Positions 11,506 to 22,999 of a stretch of 64,000 bases of DNA are shown here, piece by piece. The translations under genes were made by a program, and so were the position numbers. The stretch covers positions 169,226,883 to 169,290,882 of the forward strand of contig NC_057807.1 of the NCBI RefSeq assembly GCF_018294505.1, given 5' to 3'. The stretch is from Triticum aestivum. Lineage: Eukaryota > Streptophyta > Magnoliopsida > Poales > Poaceae. Position 1 is the stretch's first letter; every line of letters starts with the position of its first letter. The notes below the pieces were generated by a model. It saw only the letters and a program-made list of their open reading frames with translations. It had not been told where the DNA came from and did not search any database.

Positions 11506-14500
11506 CTACTCAAATATTACATCTTTGGAGCACTCACCCGCAATAATGCGGGCACCCTTCAGGACACCCTTATAATACATCTCGGGTGTGTGATACTCCT
11601 TGCCCGGCGGTGGCGCGTCCATCACAAGCTTCTCAGCATCCATCCTGCCCCAGTGCACCTTAGCACGGGCAAGGGCCCGACGGGCACCTTCAATGCAGGC
11701 AGAGTGCTTGACGACTTCAACCCAGGGACACGCATCCACCAGCCGCCGCACCAGGCCGAAGTAGCTCCCAGGCATGGCCTCTTGGGCCATAGCCGAACTA
11801 TAAGGCCCTTCATGGCCTGTTCGGCCACCTTGTGGAGCTCGACCAGCTGCTTCAGCTGGTCGCTAAGGGGCACCGGATGTCTGGCCTCAGCATACTGAGA
11901 CCAGAATACCTTCTCCGTCAAGCTCCCCTCCTCGGCTCTGTAGAAAGCGGCAGCATCGGACACGCTGCAGGGCAGATCTGCGAACGCTCCTGGAGAGCTC
12001 CGAATTCGGGTAAGTAACAGGTAATTCACTTTAACATGCTTGCTTTGCATGAAGAATGCCTTACCCGCCGCTATTTTCTTCAAATCCTCGATTTCCTGGA
12101 GGGCCTTGTGGGCATCGGCCTTAGCGGCTTTGGCACTCTCAAGAGCCGACGCAAGCTCGGACTCTCGAGTCTTCGAGTCACGCTCCAAACTCTCGTGCTT
12201 TTCCACGAGAGCCTGGAGCTCTTGCTGTACCTCCGCCACCCGCGCCCCCTGCTTCTCTCGCTCGGCTCATTCCGCGGCCGCATTGCGTTCGGCCGCGGAC
12301 ACCGCCTCCTTCAGGGTTGCCACCTCGTTCGTGGCCCCTGGAGTACCCACATTATCCTTGTTATTTCTCTTGCAACCAAATCCTTTTCTGTAAGGTACAA
12401 CTTTAATACGGTGTTACTCACCTTCCTTGTCCTCGAGCTGCTTCTTGGCACGGTCGAGCTCGTTCTTGGACCGCTCAAGGCCTTGCTTCAAAGCATTGAC
12501 CTCCATAGTCAGTGCGGCAGAGGTCAGCAGCGCAGCCTGCAATTCCATATTGACATATTTTTTAAGACTCCTGCGTAGATCTTTCTAGATCCTCAGTCCG
12601 ACTTTTGTTTTCGAACACCGAACCGAGCATCAAGGGCTACTGTCTATGCGGTATTATATTACATATCTTAAAATTCTTACCTCAAAGCCTGTTAGAAGGC
12701 TGCTGCAGGCCTCGGTCAGCCCGCTCTTGGCGAGCTGAACCTTCTGAATCACCGCACTCATGACAGTGCGGTGTTCTTCTTCGATGGAAGCGCTGTTGAG
12801 CGCCTCCAGCAAGTTATCCGGCGCCTCTGGTTGGACGGAGGCCACCAGTGTCACAGTCTTGCCCTTCTTATGAAGGGGCCGCCCGCCGGACTCCGGAACC
12901 ACTGCAGGTTCCGGTGCGGAGTCCGGTGCAAAGTCCGGGAGGTTGCCCTGCGGCACCTCCGGGGCCTCCTCCTCCTGGTGGGTCCCTTCCCGGGATCCCA
13001 CCTCGACGTCGTCAGCATCACGGGGGGTGGAGGCGGTCGGAAGAGAATCCATATCCGACGTGCCCAAGGACCCGCTCGACGAAGCGGGAAGATCGTCCTT
13101 GGGCGGACTGCAGGGTTGTATGCGGCATTAGAAAGACACCATGCGACAAAAAGAAAAATTATAAATCATTTAGGAGTCCGGATACTTACGATCTCGCCAG
13201 GGGCTTGGCCCTTGAGGGCCACTCCTCGTCGCCGTCGCCGACGTTGGCGGAACAGTCCGGGGGAAGGGTCCTTCCCTTCTTGGACCCTTCGGCCCCCTCG
13301 TTGGGGAGGCCTTCCTCTTTTTCTCTCCCCCCGCTGGGGGAGAGGCCTCTTTCTTCTCCTCCTCGTCCTCGTGGGAGGAGTCCGCCTCGGAGTCATCGGA
13401 CGATGAGTCCGATGCCACCTGACGCCGGGAACTCCTTCGGGTTCCCGTGGCCTTCTTCCTGGCCTTCTTCTCCGGCACAACGTAAAGTGCCGGGACCAGC
13501 AGCCCTGTCAAACGGGCATCCGCTGGGTCTTCTGGAAGGGGAGCCGGACAGTTAACCTGTCCGGACGTCGCCTGCCAGGCCTATTAAAGGTATTGGGAGT
13601 TTAGATCCCGCATAAAGTCAAAACATGAAAAGCAAGTGTCCCATAAAGGATAACATGGCTTACCTCACCAGCCGGATGCTGCGAGCTGAATCCGCGATCT
13701 TCGGTAGCGAATGTGGGAGCTTCGGCGCCCTTGAACAGCACCCTCTAGGCCTCTTTGTAGGTAGTGTCGAAGGGCCCGCTCAAGGTCGGTGCTGTGCCGG
13801 ATCAAACTCCCACAAATTGAAGTCCCGTTGCTGACAGGGGAGAATCCGGCGGATGAGCATGACCTGGATCATGTTGACAAGCTTGAGCTTCTTGTTCACC
13901 AGGGTTTGGAGACAGGACTGGAGTCCGGTCAGCTCTTCCGAACTACACCATAGCAAGCCCTTCTCTTTCCAGGAGGTGAGCTGCATGGGGATGCCAGATC
14001 TGAATTCGGGGGCCGCTGCCCATTTAGGGTCACGCGGCTCGGTGATGTAGAACCACCCCGATTGCCACCCTTTGATGGATTCCACGAAGGCGCCCTCGAG
14101 CCAAGTGACGTTGGGCATTTTGCCCACCATGGCACCTCCGCACTCCGCTTGGCTGCCCTTCACAACCTTCGGCTTGACATTGAAGGTCTTTAGCCACAAG
14201 CCGAAGTGGGGCTGGATGCAGAGGAAGGCCTCGCACACGACGATAAACGCCGAGATATTGAGGATAAAATTTGGGGCCAGATCGTGGAAATCCAGGCCGC
14301 AGTGGAACATGAGCCCCCGAACAAAGGGGTGGAGTGGGAAGCCTAGTCCGCGGAGGAAATGGGGATGGAATACCACCCTCTCATGGGGCCTGGGGGTGGG
14401 GATGAGCTGCCCCTCATCGGGGAGCCGGTGTGCGATGTCGCTAGACATATATCCGGCGCCATGCAGCTTCTTGATGTGCCCCTCCGTAACGGAGGAGGCC

Positions 14501-14526
14501 ATCCACTTGCCTCCCGCTCCGGACAT
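11506..14526 (-). pseudogene. Antisense accessory gene of element 1 (five exons, PF04195-like domain plus coiled coil)
   Basis: Exons on the minus strand inferred from GT-AG signals: 14526-13664, 13580-13200, 13107-12681, 12536-12422, 12337-11506. Exon 1 encodes the globular domain I associate with PF04195 (GLGFPLHPFVRGLMFHCGLD, FHDLAPNFIL, GWQSGWFYITEP, LTSWKEKG, PCQQRDFNLWEFD). Exon 2 is an acidic and lysine-rich linker. Exon 3 ends in a helical segment (VIQKVQLAKSGLTEACSSL). Exons 4-5 form a coiled coil, and the C-terminus has the shared block YFGLV, ACIEGA, ALARAK and ends KDVIFE. Defects: a stop and frame loss near 13780, an in-frame stop in exon 5 (AATGAG near 12268), and a frameshift near 11780. 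Donors GTAAGC, GTAAGT, GTAAGA and GTGAGT are intact. Function unknown. Confidence 0.75.
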
Positions 14527-14640
14527 GGCTGGAGAAGGTCGAGGTGAGATGTGCGGACTTGGGCGCTGGAGCTCGAGTGCGCAGAGATGGATAAGCAAAG
14601 GAGGAAGAAGGCATAGGTAAAAGAGGTGGATCCTTATCCC

Positions 14641-14650
14641 CTTATATATG
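14641..14650 (-). promoter_or_regulatory. TATA box of the antisense gene, element 1
   Basis: On the minus strand it reads CATATATAAG, about 115 bp before the ATG at 14526, with a CT-rich leader between. A TATA element lies at the same distance in element 2 and Q, despite differing sequence. Confidence 0.55.
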
Positions 14651-15065
14651 CGTCCCCACCGGCCTAGTAAAACTCGCTTATCTCCCAAGCTCCACAATCA
14701 ATGGCACGGTTGGGTTACCCACGTCCGTATTGGTGGGAATCCCGGAATAAGGGGAACACGATCTCTGCTTCGACAAGACATGCCAAGGAAACCGCTTCGC
14801 TAAACGCGCTGAGGTGGTATAATAAAAACGATTCGAGCAAAAGCTTGGTTGTGGTGTGACGTCACGCCACAAAATACGTCAGCAGATTGAACTTGTGTAA
14901 ATATTATTCTCTCTACGGTGGTATGTGGAATTTATTTTGCAGAGCCAGACACTATCCTGGTGTTCACAATCTTCTATGAATTATTCGGAGGAGGAACCGC
15001 GTTGCAATGCCGAAGACAATATGCGTGCCGGACTCGTCGTCATTGAAGCCTGGTTCAGGGGCTAC

Positions 15066-15540
15066 TAAGGGAGTCCTGGACTAGGGGGTGTCCGGATAAC
15101 CGAACTATCATCATCGACCGGACTCCAAGACTATGAAGATACAAGATTTAAGACTTTGTCCCGTGTCCGGATGGGACTTTCCTTGGCGTGGAAGGCAAGC
15201 TTGGCGATACGGGATATGTAGATCTCGTACCATTGTAACCGACTCTATGTAACCCTAGCCCTCTCTGGTGTCTATATAAACCGGAGGGTTTTAGTCCGTA
15301 GGACACAACAACAGTCATACCATAGGCTAGCTTCTAGGGTTTAGCCTCCTTGATCTCGTGGTAGATCCACTCTTGTACTACCCATATCATCAATATCAAT
15401 CAAGTAGGAGTAGGGTTTTACCTCCATCCAGAGGGCCCGAACCTAGGTAAAAACATCGTGTCCCTTGTCTCCTGTTACCATCCGCCTAGATGCACAGTTC
15501 GGGACCCCCTACCCGAGATCCGCCGGTTTTGACACCGACA
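15066..15540 (+). repeat. 3' LTR of element 1
   Basis: It is the partner of 6480-6953. The first bases are TAAGGG instead of TGAGGG (one G to A change), and the end is CACCGACA. It is preceded by the polypurine-type CAGGGGCTAC. Confidence 0.9.
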
Positions 15541-16508
15541 AGCGGCTTAACGAGTCACAAGGTATGTGCTCTGCTTTCCTTATTTTTTATAGGAAAAATT
15601 GAGAGGAGCATAATATTAATGCGATATGCTTGGACTGCAGATGGTGCTGCTGCCATGGAAGCCCTGAGGGCGGAACTTGTCCTGGCCAAGGAACAAGCCC
15701 GGGCTAGCAATGCGGCTGCCCTAAAGGCGCCCGAAGAGTTGAGAGCCGAACAGGCTGCTCATCGCCGAAGCGAAGACAAAATAGCCGAGATGGCTGTGGA
15801 GCTGAAAAATGCCGCCGACCTGTATGAGCTCCTTGAAAAAGAGAATCAGGCTAATTCGGCTGACTTGAAGAAGGCACTTGATGCGGCCAAGGAGACGCGG
15901 TCCAAAATCAGGTATGCGGGGGAGGAGCTTCGACAGGCCGAAGAAATCGCGACTGGAAACCCCTATTTATTGCGGAGAAGTTTTTAGATCCGAAGTATGC
16001 TCCCCTGGATCCACGCTGGAGCCCTGCAGACGCATATGCAGATTTGGCAAAGAGTACGGCTGATGCAGCCAAGTTTTTCGAAGATCAAAAAGATAATGAA
16101 GTGGAGAAGCTGTTCTGGTCGCAATTCTGTGCTCCCACGCGCCCATTGCTGTTGAGTGAGAGGATGGCTGCTGTGGCTGAGCTTCATAGGCTGCCCAGTC
16201 TTGCAATGCGGTCTGTAATAGACCATTTATGGCCGAAGGGGCATAAACCGGACAATTATTTTGGTTTAGTGCAGCAATTCCTTGGTGCCGTATCACAGAT
16301 CAATGCCTTGAAGAGGTCGGCATGCATAGAGGGTGCATGGATGGCTCTTGCCCGCGTTAAAGCATATTGGACAGATATGGAGGCCACCATCATTGTGACC
16401 CAGAATCTGGCAGGAGGCCAGGATCCGACCGAGCACTACTTGGAGCAAGTAACAGAAGGTGCTCGCTTAATAGAGGCTCAGTGTTCGAAGAATGTCATGT
16501 TCGAGTGA

Positions 16509-17702
16509 CAAATCGTTTCATTGTAAAAACAATGCTATTTTAATTATGAAGGCTATGTTTATACTTTTTGCCCGAAAGTGTTATTATGCCTCCTGTGCGG
16601 CCGTTTTATGTATATATGTAATCTGAAAGTTAGCAGTCGTTGGCTTCAGCCCCCACGCATGCAATGCAGGGGTGCTCGCGAGAATATGCATAATCACACT
16701 TGATCCAACGTCTTGGTCCATTAAGGAGGTGATCGCACATTGAACTAGGCAACCGGACTATATAGCTTTAACACTTTCACTTAGCCATAGGAGTTTGACA
16801 GTGGGGGCTACTATGTAGCCCCTGGTACCTTCGCGTGCATCCGAATACGGGCGCGTGTGTACATGACCGGGAAATGGTCCTTCGTTAATGCGGAGGAATC
16901 CTAAAGATTCCGATAAGTCTTCGAGTGGTTGAACAGTCTCTCGCTATATCATGACAGTCAGTTTTCGGCTTTCTCTACTGAGGTGCTCATCCAGAATAAC
17001 CAGGGCACAATCGCAGTAGTTCTCCTTTGGCCGCCTTAGCCGATAAGAACGGAATGTAAGGCGGCAAACCCAGGAGCCGGGCAAACCCAACATTTGACCA
17101 AAGACATGATTCGGAGCTGATGCATATAAGCCCAAACTCGTGACGCTGAGCACTCCCGAAGGTATTCAGACTTTGTAACATATACTGGGCTGAGTAACGC
17201 CCTTTATTATGGACCCTGTATTTCCAGGTACGTGCATTAGTCTGTCATGGCGAAATGCCAATAACGGCAGTATCCTCCGTGGGTGTAGTTCCCATTGGTT
17301 GTGTAAACAACAAGAGACAATAAAAAGGTTTACACAGGGGCTTAATCTAAAGAGAAACCATTGAGCGGGGCCCTGCTGCACGTCTACGCCTTTGTCTCTG
17401 TTGTGCCGTGTCCTGGGAGGGTATCGCACGAATGGTGTCTGTAAAAAGAAAAACCCATGTAGAAGAGTATGACGTAAGCGTACGAAGAGTTGGCTATAAC
17501 CAATGGATAGTAAAAGTAAAAGGCATTGGCATGTTAATAAGGTCAAGCCAAGAGTTGGGCTTTATTAAATATCTATAACCCCTGGTGTCCACTGTGGGAT
17601 TACATGCGTGGCGCCCAACTCAGGTTTATCTGGGCTGTCGGACTCGTCTAACCGTGTCCGTGGTCTTAACGACCGATCATGTGTTCTTGTATTACAGGCC
17701 GC
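16509..17702. other. Noncoding gap between convergent genes of element O
   Basis: It corresponds to 10296-11505 in element 1, inverted. It holds the same conserved blocks: 16938-16983 (TCATGACAGTCAG, GGCTTTCTCTACTGAGG) and around 17105-17130 (GACATGATTCGGAGC). No pol gene is present and I see no other open frame of note. Confidence 0.6.
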
Positions 17703-18370
17703 TTAGAGTCCGGCTGCTAGAGCCGTCTCATACTCTTCCGCGCGTAACGAATGCTCTGTATTTCTGTTAACGGTGATGACGCCATGTGGGCCAGTCATCT
17801 TGAGTTTAAGGTAGGCGTAGTGCGGTACTGCGTTGAAGCGGGCGAAGGCCGTTGTCCCGAGCAAGGCATGATAACCACTTTGGAGGGGGGCGATGGCGAA
17901 GAGTAGTTCTTCCCTTCTGAAGTTGCCTGGGGAGCCGAATATCACCTCTAGCACAAGGGAGCCCCTGCAGTGGGCTTCGACGCCTGGTATCACCCCTTCA
18001 AAGGTGGTGTTACTTTGGCTGATTCTGGATGGGTCTATCCCCATCCTGCGGACCGTGTCCTGGTATATAAGGTTAAGACTATTGCCACCGTCCATGAGGA
18101 CGCGAGTGAGATGGTATCCATCGATTATTGGGTTGAGCACCAAGGCAGCTGATCCTCCGTGCCACATACTAGTCAGGTAGTCCTTGTGATCGAAGGTGAT
18201 CGGGCAGGCCGACTAGTGGTTAAGCTTGGGGGCGACGGGCTCTATAGCGTATGCGTCTCTGAGCGTGCATTCGCGCCTTCGTGGTATGTGAGTCGCGTGG
18301 ATCATGTTTACTGTTTTTACCTCTGGTGGGAATTTTTTCTATCCCCCAGTGTTTGGCTTGCAAGGATCAT

Positions 18371-18851
18371 TGAGGGAGTCCTGGACTAGGGGGTGTCCGG
18401 ATAGCCGGACTATCATCATCAGCCGGACTCCAAGACTATGAAGATACAAGATTGAAGACTTCGTCCCGTGTCCGGATGGGACTTTCCTTGGCGTGGACGG
18501 CAAGCTTGGCAATACGGATATGTAGATCTCCTACCATTGTAACCGACTCTGTGTAACCCTAGCCCTCTCCGGTGTCTATATAAACCGGAGGGTTTTAGTC
18601 CATAGGACAACAACAATTACAACAATCATACCATAGGCTAGCTTCTAGGGTTTAGCCTCCTTGATCTCGTGGTAGATCCACTCTTGTACTACCCATATCA
18701 TCAATATCAATCAAGCAGGAGTAGGGTTTTACCTCCATCAAGAGGGCCCGAACCTGGGTAAAAACATCGTGTCCCTTGTCTCCTGTTACCATCCGCCTAG
18801 ACGCACAGTTCGGGACCCCCTACCCGAGATCCGCCGGTTTTGACACCGACA
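18371..18851 (+). repeat. 5' LTR of element 2
   Basis: TGAGGGAGTCC...CACCGACA, with the TATATAAACC promoter motif. The primer-binding position follows (TTGGTGCTTTCATTGAGAG). Confidence 0.92.
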
Positions 18852-18898
18852 TTGGTGCTTTCATTGAGAGTTCCTCTGTGTTGTCACCGATAGGCTTG

Positions 18899-21880
18899 AT
18901 GGCTCCTTCGATCATCAACAACGACGCGGTCCAGGGTGAGACTTTTCTCCCCGGACAGATCTTCGTATTCGGCGGCTTTGCACTACGGGCCAACTCGCTT
19001 GGCCATCTGGAGCAGATTGAAAGCTATGCCCCTGGCCATCAGGTCAGATTTGGAAGCTTGAACTTCACAGCCGACATCCGTAGAGACTTGATCTTCGACG
19101 AATTCGAGCCACAGCCGAGCGCGCCGCACTGTCACGATGGGCATGATTTAGCTCTGCTGCCAGACAGTGCCCTGGAGGCCGCACATGAGTCCGCTCCGAC
19201 CCATAATTCGGAGCCGACTGCGCAGATCGAGGATGGGTGGCTAGACACCGCCTCGGGGGCTGCAACCTCTACGGCGATGGAGCCGAATACTGATTTTGTC
19301 CCTTGTGAGGCTCGTGACTCTGAGGTGCCGGACTCCTTTCCGGACTCCGAAACTCCCGCCCCCCCTCCAATCGAATCTGATTGGGCGCCGATCATGGAGT
19401 TCATCGCTGCAGACATCTTTCAACACTCACCTTTTGGCGACATCCTGAATTCGCTAAAATATCTCTCGCTATCAGGAGAGCCCTGGCCGAATTGCGGTCA
19501 GGACGGTTGGGATGCGGACGACGAAGAAATTCAAAGCCCACCCACCACCCACTTTGTAGCCACTGACGACGATCTAACCGACATGCTAGACTACGACTCC
19601 GAAGACATCGACGGTATGGACGACGATGCGGAGATGACCAAGAACCAGCACCTACGGGGCACTGGAAGACCACCTCAACTCACGACATATACATGGTGGA
19701 CACACCAAAAGGAAGCGATAACGAGGAACAACGGGATGCGGCGAAGGATAATTCCCCCGAAAAACAACCAAAACGGCGACGCAAGCGCCGCCCGAAGTCC
19801 CGCCTCGATAACAACAACACCCATAATGACCCAGCCGTAGAGCAGGGCGAACCAGTGGACGACAAACATGCAACCAAGCAACCATCCGAACAGGATGAAT
19901 TGGACAAGCAACCCATCCCTGACGAAAACAACAGTCCAGACGATCTCACGCCGGACACATCACCGGAGCATAAGAACCTTCACAAAAGGCTCGTCGCCAC
20001 TGCAAGAAGTTTGAAGAAGCAGAAACGGAAGCTCAAAACAGCGGAAGACGTACTCAGAATGAGATGGAGCAAAGTACTCAAGACCGCAGACAAATACGGC
20101 AATAGTCACCAAGCAAAGAGCTACCTGAAGCGCAAGCTGTTACCCGAATTCGACGAGGAGGCCGTAGAGCCACCACAATCAAAAAGCAAAGAGGCCGCTT
20201 GGCCGGATAGACGACCAGATGACAGGCTAAGAGCGGCAAGCGGCGCCGCACAAAAGCCGGCACATGATACACATAAGGATCCTCGCAAAAAGGGTGGCCC
20301 GGTCAGGTCCATTTATGGGCCAAAAAAGAGGGCCCCAGGAAGCAACACAACACGCCGAGTGTTCGAAGATAACGGCACACCTAAATACAGGGGCGCCGCA
20401 CACCCACTATGTTTCACCGATGAGGTACTGGATCATGAATTTCCAGCGGGTTTTAAGCCCGTAAACATAGAGGCATACGATGGAACAACAGACCCTGGAG
20501 TCTGGATTGAGGATTACATCCTACACATACATATGGCTAGAGGAGACGATCTCCATGCCATAAAATACCTACCCCTCAAGCTCAAAGGGCCAGCTCGGCA
20601 TTGGCTCAAAAGCCTCCCAGAAAATACCATTGGAAGTTGGGAAGAGCTCGAGGATGCGTTTAGAGCAAATTTCCAGGGGACTTATGTCCGCCCTCCGGAT
20701 GCAGACGATTTAAGTCACATAACTCAACAGCCCGGAGAGTCAGCGCGCAAATTCTAGAACAGGTTCCTCACCAAAAGAAACCAAATAGTCGACTGTCCGG
20801 ACGCCGAAGCCTTAGCAGCTTTTAAACATAACGTCCGAGACGAATGGCTCGCCAGATACCTCGGCCAGGAAAAGCCAAGAACAATGGCCGTGCTAACAAG
20901 CCTCATGACCCACTTTTGCGCGGGAGAAGATAGCTGGCTGGCAAGATGCAGCACCAGCGACCCAAGTACATCCGAGGTCAGAGATGGAAATGGGAAATCA
21001 CGACGCAGAATAGATCAGCGCCGGAATAAGGAAAATGGCCCAAAGAACACGGCGGTCAACGCCGGATTCAAAAGCTCTCGGCCGAACAACAAAACACTGC
21101 CTCTTAAGGACAACAGTGACGAGCTATCCAACCTAAACAAAATCTTGGATAGGATATGCCAAATTCACAGTACCCCCGGGAAGCCTGCAAACCACACCCA
21201 TAGAGATTGTTTGGTCTTCAAGCAGTCCGGCCGACTTAACGCCGAACACAAGGGGATTGACACACCAAGCGAAGATGATGACGAACCCCACAAGCAGAGC
21301 GCCGAAAAACAAAAGACTTTCCCACAAGAAGTCAAAACAGTAAACTCACTTCATGTGATAATACGGAACAATAGTGCGGCACCTGCTAAAGCACATGCCG
21401 CACGGTCCACCCCAGCGGAATCCCGAGATTGGATGTCAAAACCAATTACTTTCAACCATCTGGATTACTCCAGAAGTATTCGAAACGCAGGATGGACTGC
21501 TTTGATACTGGATCCTATAATCGACGGACTACAATTTACACAAGTCCTAATGGATGGCGGCAGCGATTTAAACCTGCTATATTCGGACACAATCCGCAGA
21601 ATGGGGATAGACCCTACCAAAATTCGCCATAGCAGCACTTCCTTCAAAGGAGTGACGCCAGGCCCTTACGCCAATTGCAAGGGCTCCATACTACTAGAAG
21701 TTGTGTTCGGTTCATCCGACAACTTCCGTCGCGAAAAGCTAATCTTCCATATCGCCCCATTTAAAAGTAGCCATCAGGCACTCTAGCGACGCGAAGCTTT
21801 CGCTCGCTTTAACGCAATACCGCATTACGCATCTCTTACACTTAAAATGCCCGGTCCATGAGGCATCATCTCCTTAAAAG
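18899..21880 (+). pseudogene. gag-protease polyprotein of element 2, broken
   Basis: The start is MAPSIINNDAVQGETF at 18899. The first frame holds to about 19640, then shifts into the frame containing MVDTPKGSDNEEQ. The lysine/arginine-rich middle is followed by the gag core (FTDEVLDHEFPAGFKPVNIE to YLGQEKPRT) and the finger CQIHS...HTHRDC. The protease keeps the catalytic aspartate (VLMDGGSDLNLLY). Stops: TAG at 20755-20757, where other copies have tryptophan, TAG at 21784-21786 in the protease, and TGA near 21860. The product would be Gag and protease only; no reverse transcriptase follows. Confidence 0.85.
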
Positions 21881-22999
21881 GTCGCTCAAGACCCCGGACA
21901 CGGCTAGGCGAGTCCGGCATAAATAAACTAGGGGCTTCCTAGCCGCATACCCCTTCACAAGGGGCTGTGCACATGAACAATAAGAGCCATTAAAAGCTCA
22001 ACTTTATTCATTTATTCATACTCTGTTTTAAATACATTTTTTGCACGATACCTTTCCAAACTAAGTGCTTCTCTTTTACAGACGAACAACGTGCTACACC
22101 CGTCCAGGATACAACACAACGGAGACACAGGCGTAGACGTGCAGTAGGGACCCGTTGCAAGGATTCTTTTCAGATTAAGACCCCGCGTAAACCTTTCTTA
22201 CTATCTCTTGTTGATACACATCCCCCGGTTTCTTACCATAACCAAGGAGGAGGCTGGCGTTTTGGCATCGGTCGCTCCAAAAGTTCTCGCCCGTACCTGG
22301 ACACTAGGGGCTTAGGACATTGTTCTGCCCGTTATCATAAAGACCGAATACCTCAGGGAGTGTTCGGCGTCTCGAGTTAGGCCTTATATGCATCAGCTCC
22401 GAATCATGTCTTTGGTCAAATGTTGGGTTTGCCCGGCTCCTGTGTTTTGCTGCCTTACGTTCCGTATCATCGGCTAACGCAGCACCAGGAGAACTACTGC
22501 GATTGTGCCCTGGTTCAGCCAGGCGAGCACCTCAGTAGAGAAAGCCGAAAACTGACTGTCATGATATAGTGAGAGACTGGTCAACCACTCGATCGACTAC
22601 CGGAATGTCTAGAATTCCTCCGCTTTGATGAAGGACCGTTTCTCGGTCAGGCACATATGCGCCCCGAATTCGGAGAGCGCGGTGCCCCTAGGGGCTATAT
22701 CGTAGCCCCACCTTCGAACTCCTATGGCTAAGTGAAAGTGATAAAGCATTATAGTCCGGTTGCCTAGTTTGCTGCGCTACCACCTCCTTCACAGGACCAA
22801 GACGTTGGATTAAGTGTGAAAATGCGACCTTTTTGCAAACACCCCCGCACCCTGTGCGTGGGGGCTGAAGCCGAAGACTGCAATCTTTCAGGTTATATAC
22901 ACATATACATTAACAGCCGCACAGGAAATATTTCAATACTTAAACGCACAAGTATAAAAAGCCGTTACATTATAAATGTGGTTTCACAAACCATAAATA
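21881..22999. other. Noncoding gap between convergent genes, element 2
   Basis: It is the counterpart of 10296-11505. It shares the blocks near 22390-22415 (GCTCCGAATCATGTCTT) and 22531-22576 (CTCAGTAGAGAAAGC, GACTGTCATGATA), and the stretch ATGGCTAAGTGAAAGTG near 22726. No coding feature is recognised. Confidence 0.6.

Larger units (their letters stand above)
6480..15540 (+). mobile_element. Fatima-like Gypsy element 1, complete, non-autonomous
   Basis: It has two LTRs of about 475 bp (6480-6953, 15066-15540) and flanking 5-base duplications AACGG (6475-6479) and AGCGG (15541-15545) with one mismatch. Removing it restores the exon-4 reading of O's antisense gene, as judged against element Q. 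Internal order: gag-protease on plus (7001-10295), a noncoding gap, and a five-exon gene on minus (14526-11506). There is no reverse transcriptase or integrase. The LTRs differ at about 23 sites by eye (about 5%), so it is older than element 2. Its purine-rich tract lies just before 15066 (CAGGGGCTAC). Confidence 0.88.
5398..16508 (+). pseudogene. Antisense accessory gene of element O (exons 2-5, interrupted by element 1)
   Basis: This is the opposite-strand gene of O; its product is unknown. The PF04195-like first exon was removed with the left end. Remaining exons by splice signals and by comparison with the other copies: 5398-5782, 5854-6229, 6381-6479 joined across element 1 to 15541-15561, and 15641-16508. 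Each intron begins GT and ends AG (for example GTAAGT at 5783, TTTGTAG at 5853, CTGCAG at 15640). Exon 2 encodes a Lys/Gly/Pro-rich linker, exon 3 an acidic segment ending in a helical block, and exon 5 a heptad-like coiled coil (MEALRAELVLAKEQ) followed by a conserved C-terminal block (YFGLV, ACIEGA, ALARVK) ending KNVMFE. One frame break occurs near 15985. Element 1 makes it non-functional. Confidence 0.7.

Noticed and set aside
11590..14620. Plus-strand open frames in the right half of element 1
   Set aside because: They mirror the minus-strand antisense gene. The splice signals, domain motifs and TATA box all support the minus strand.
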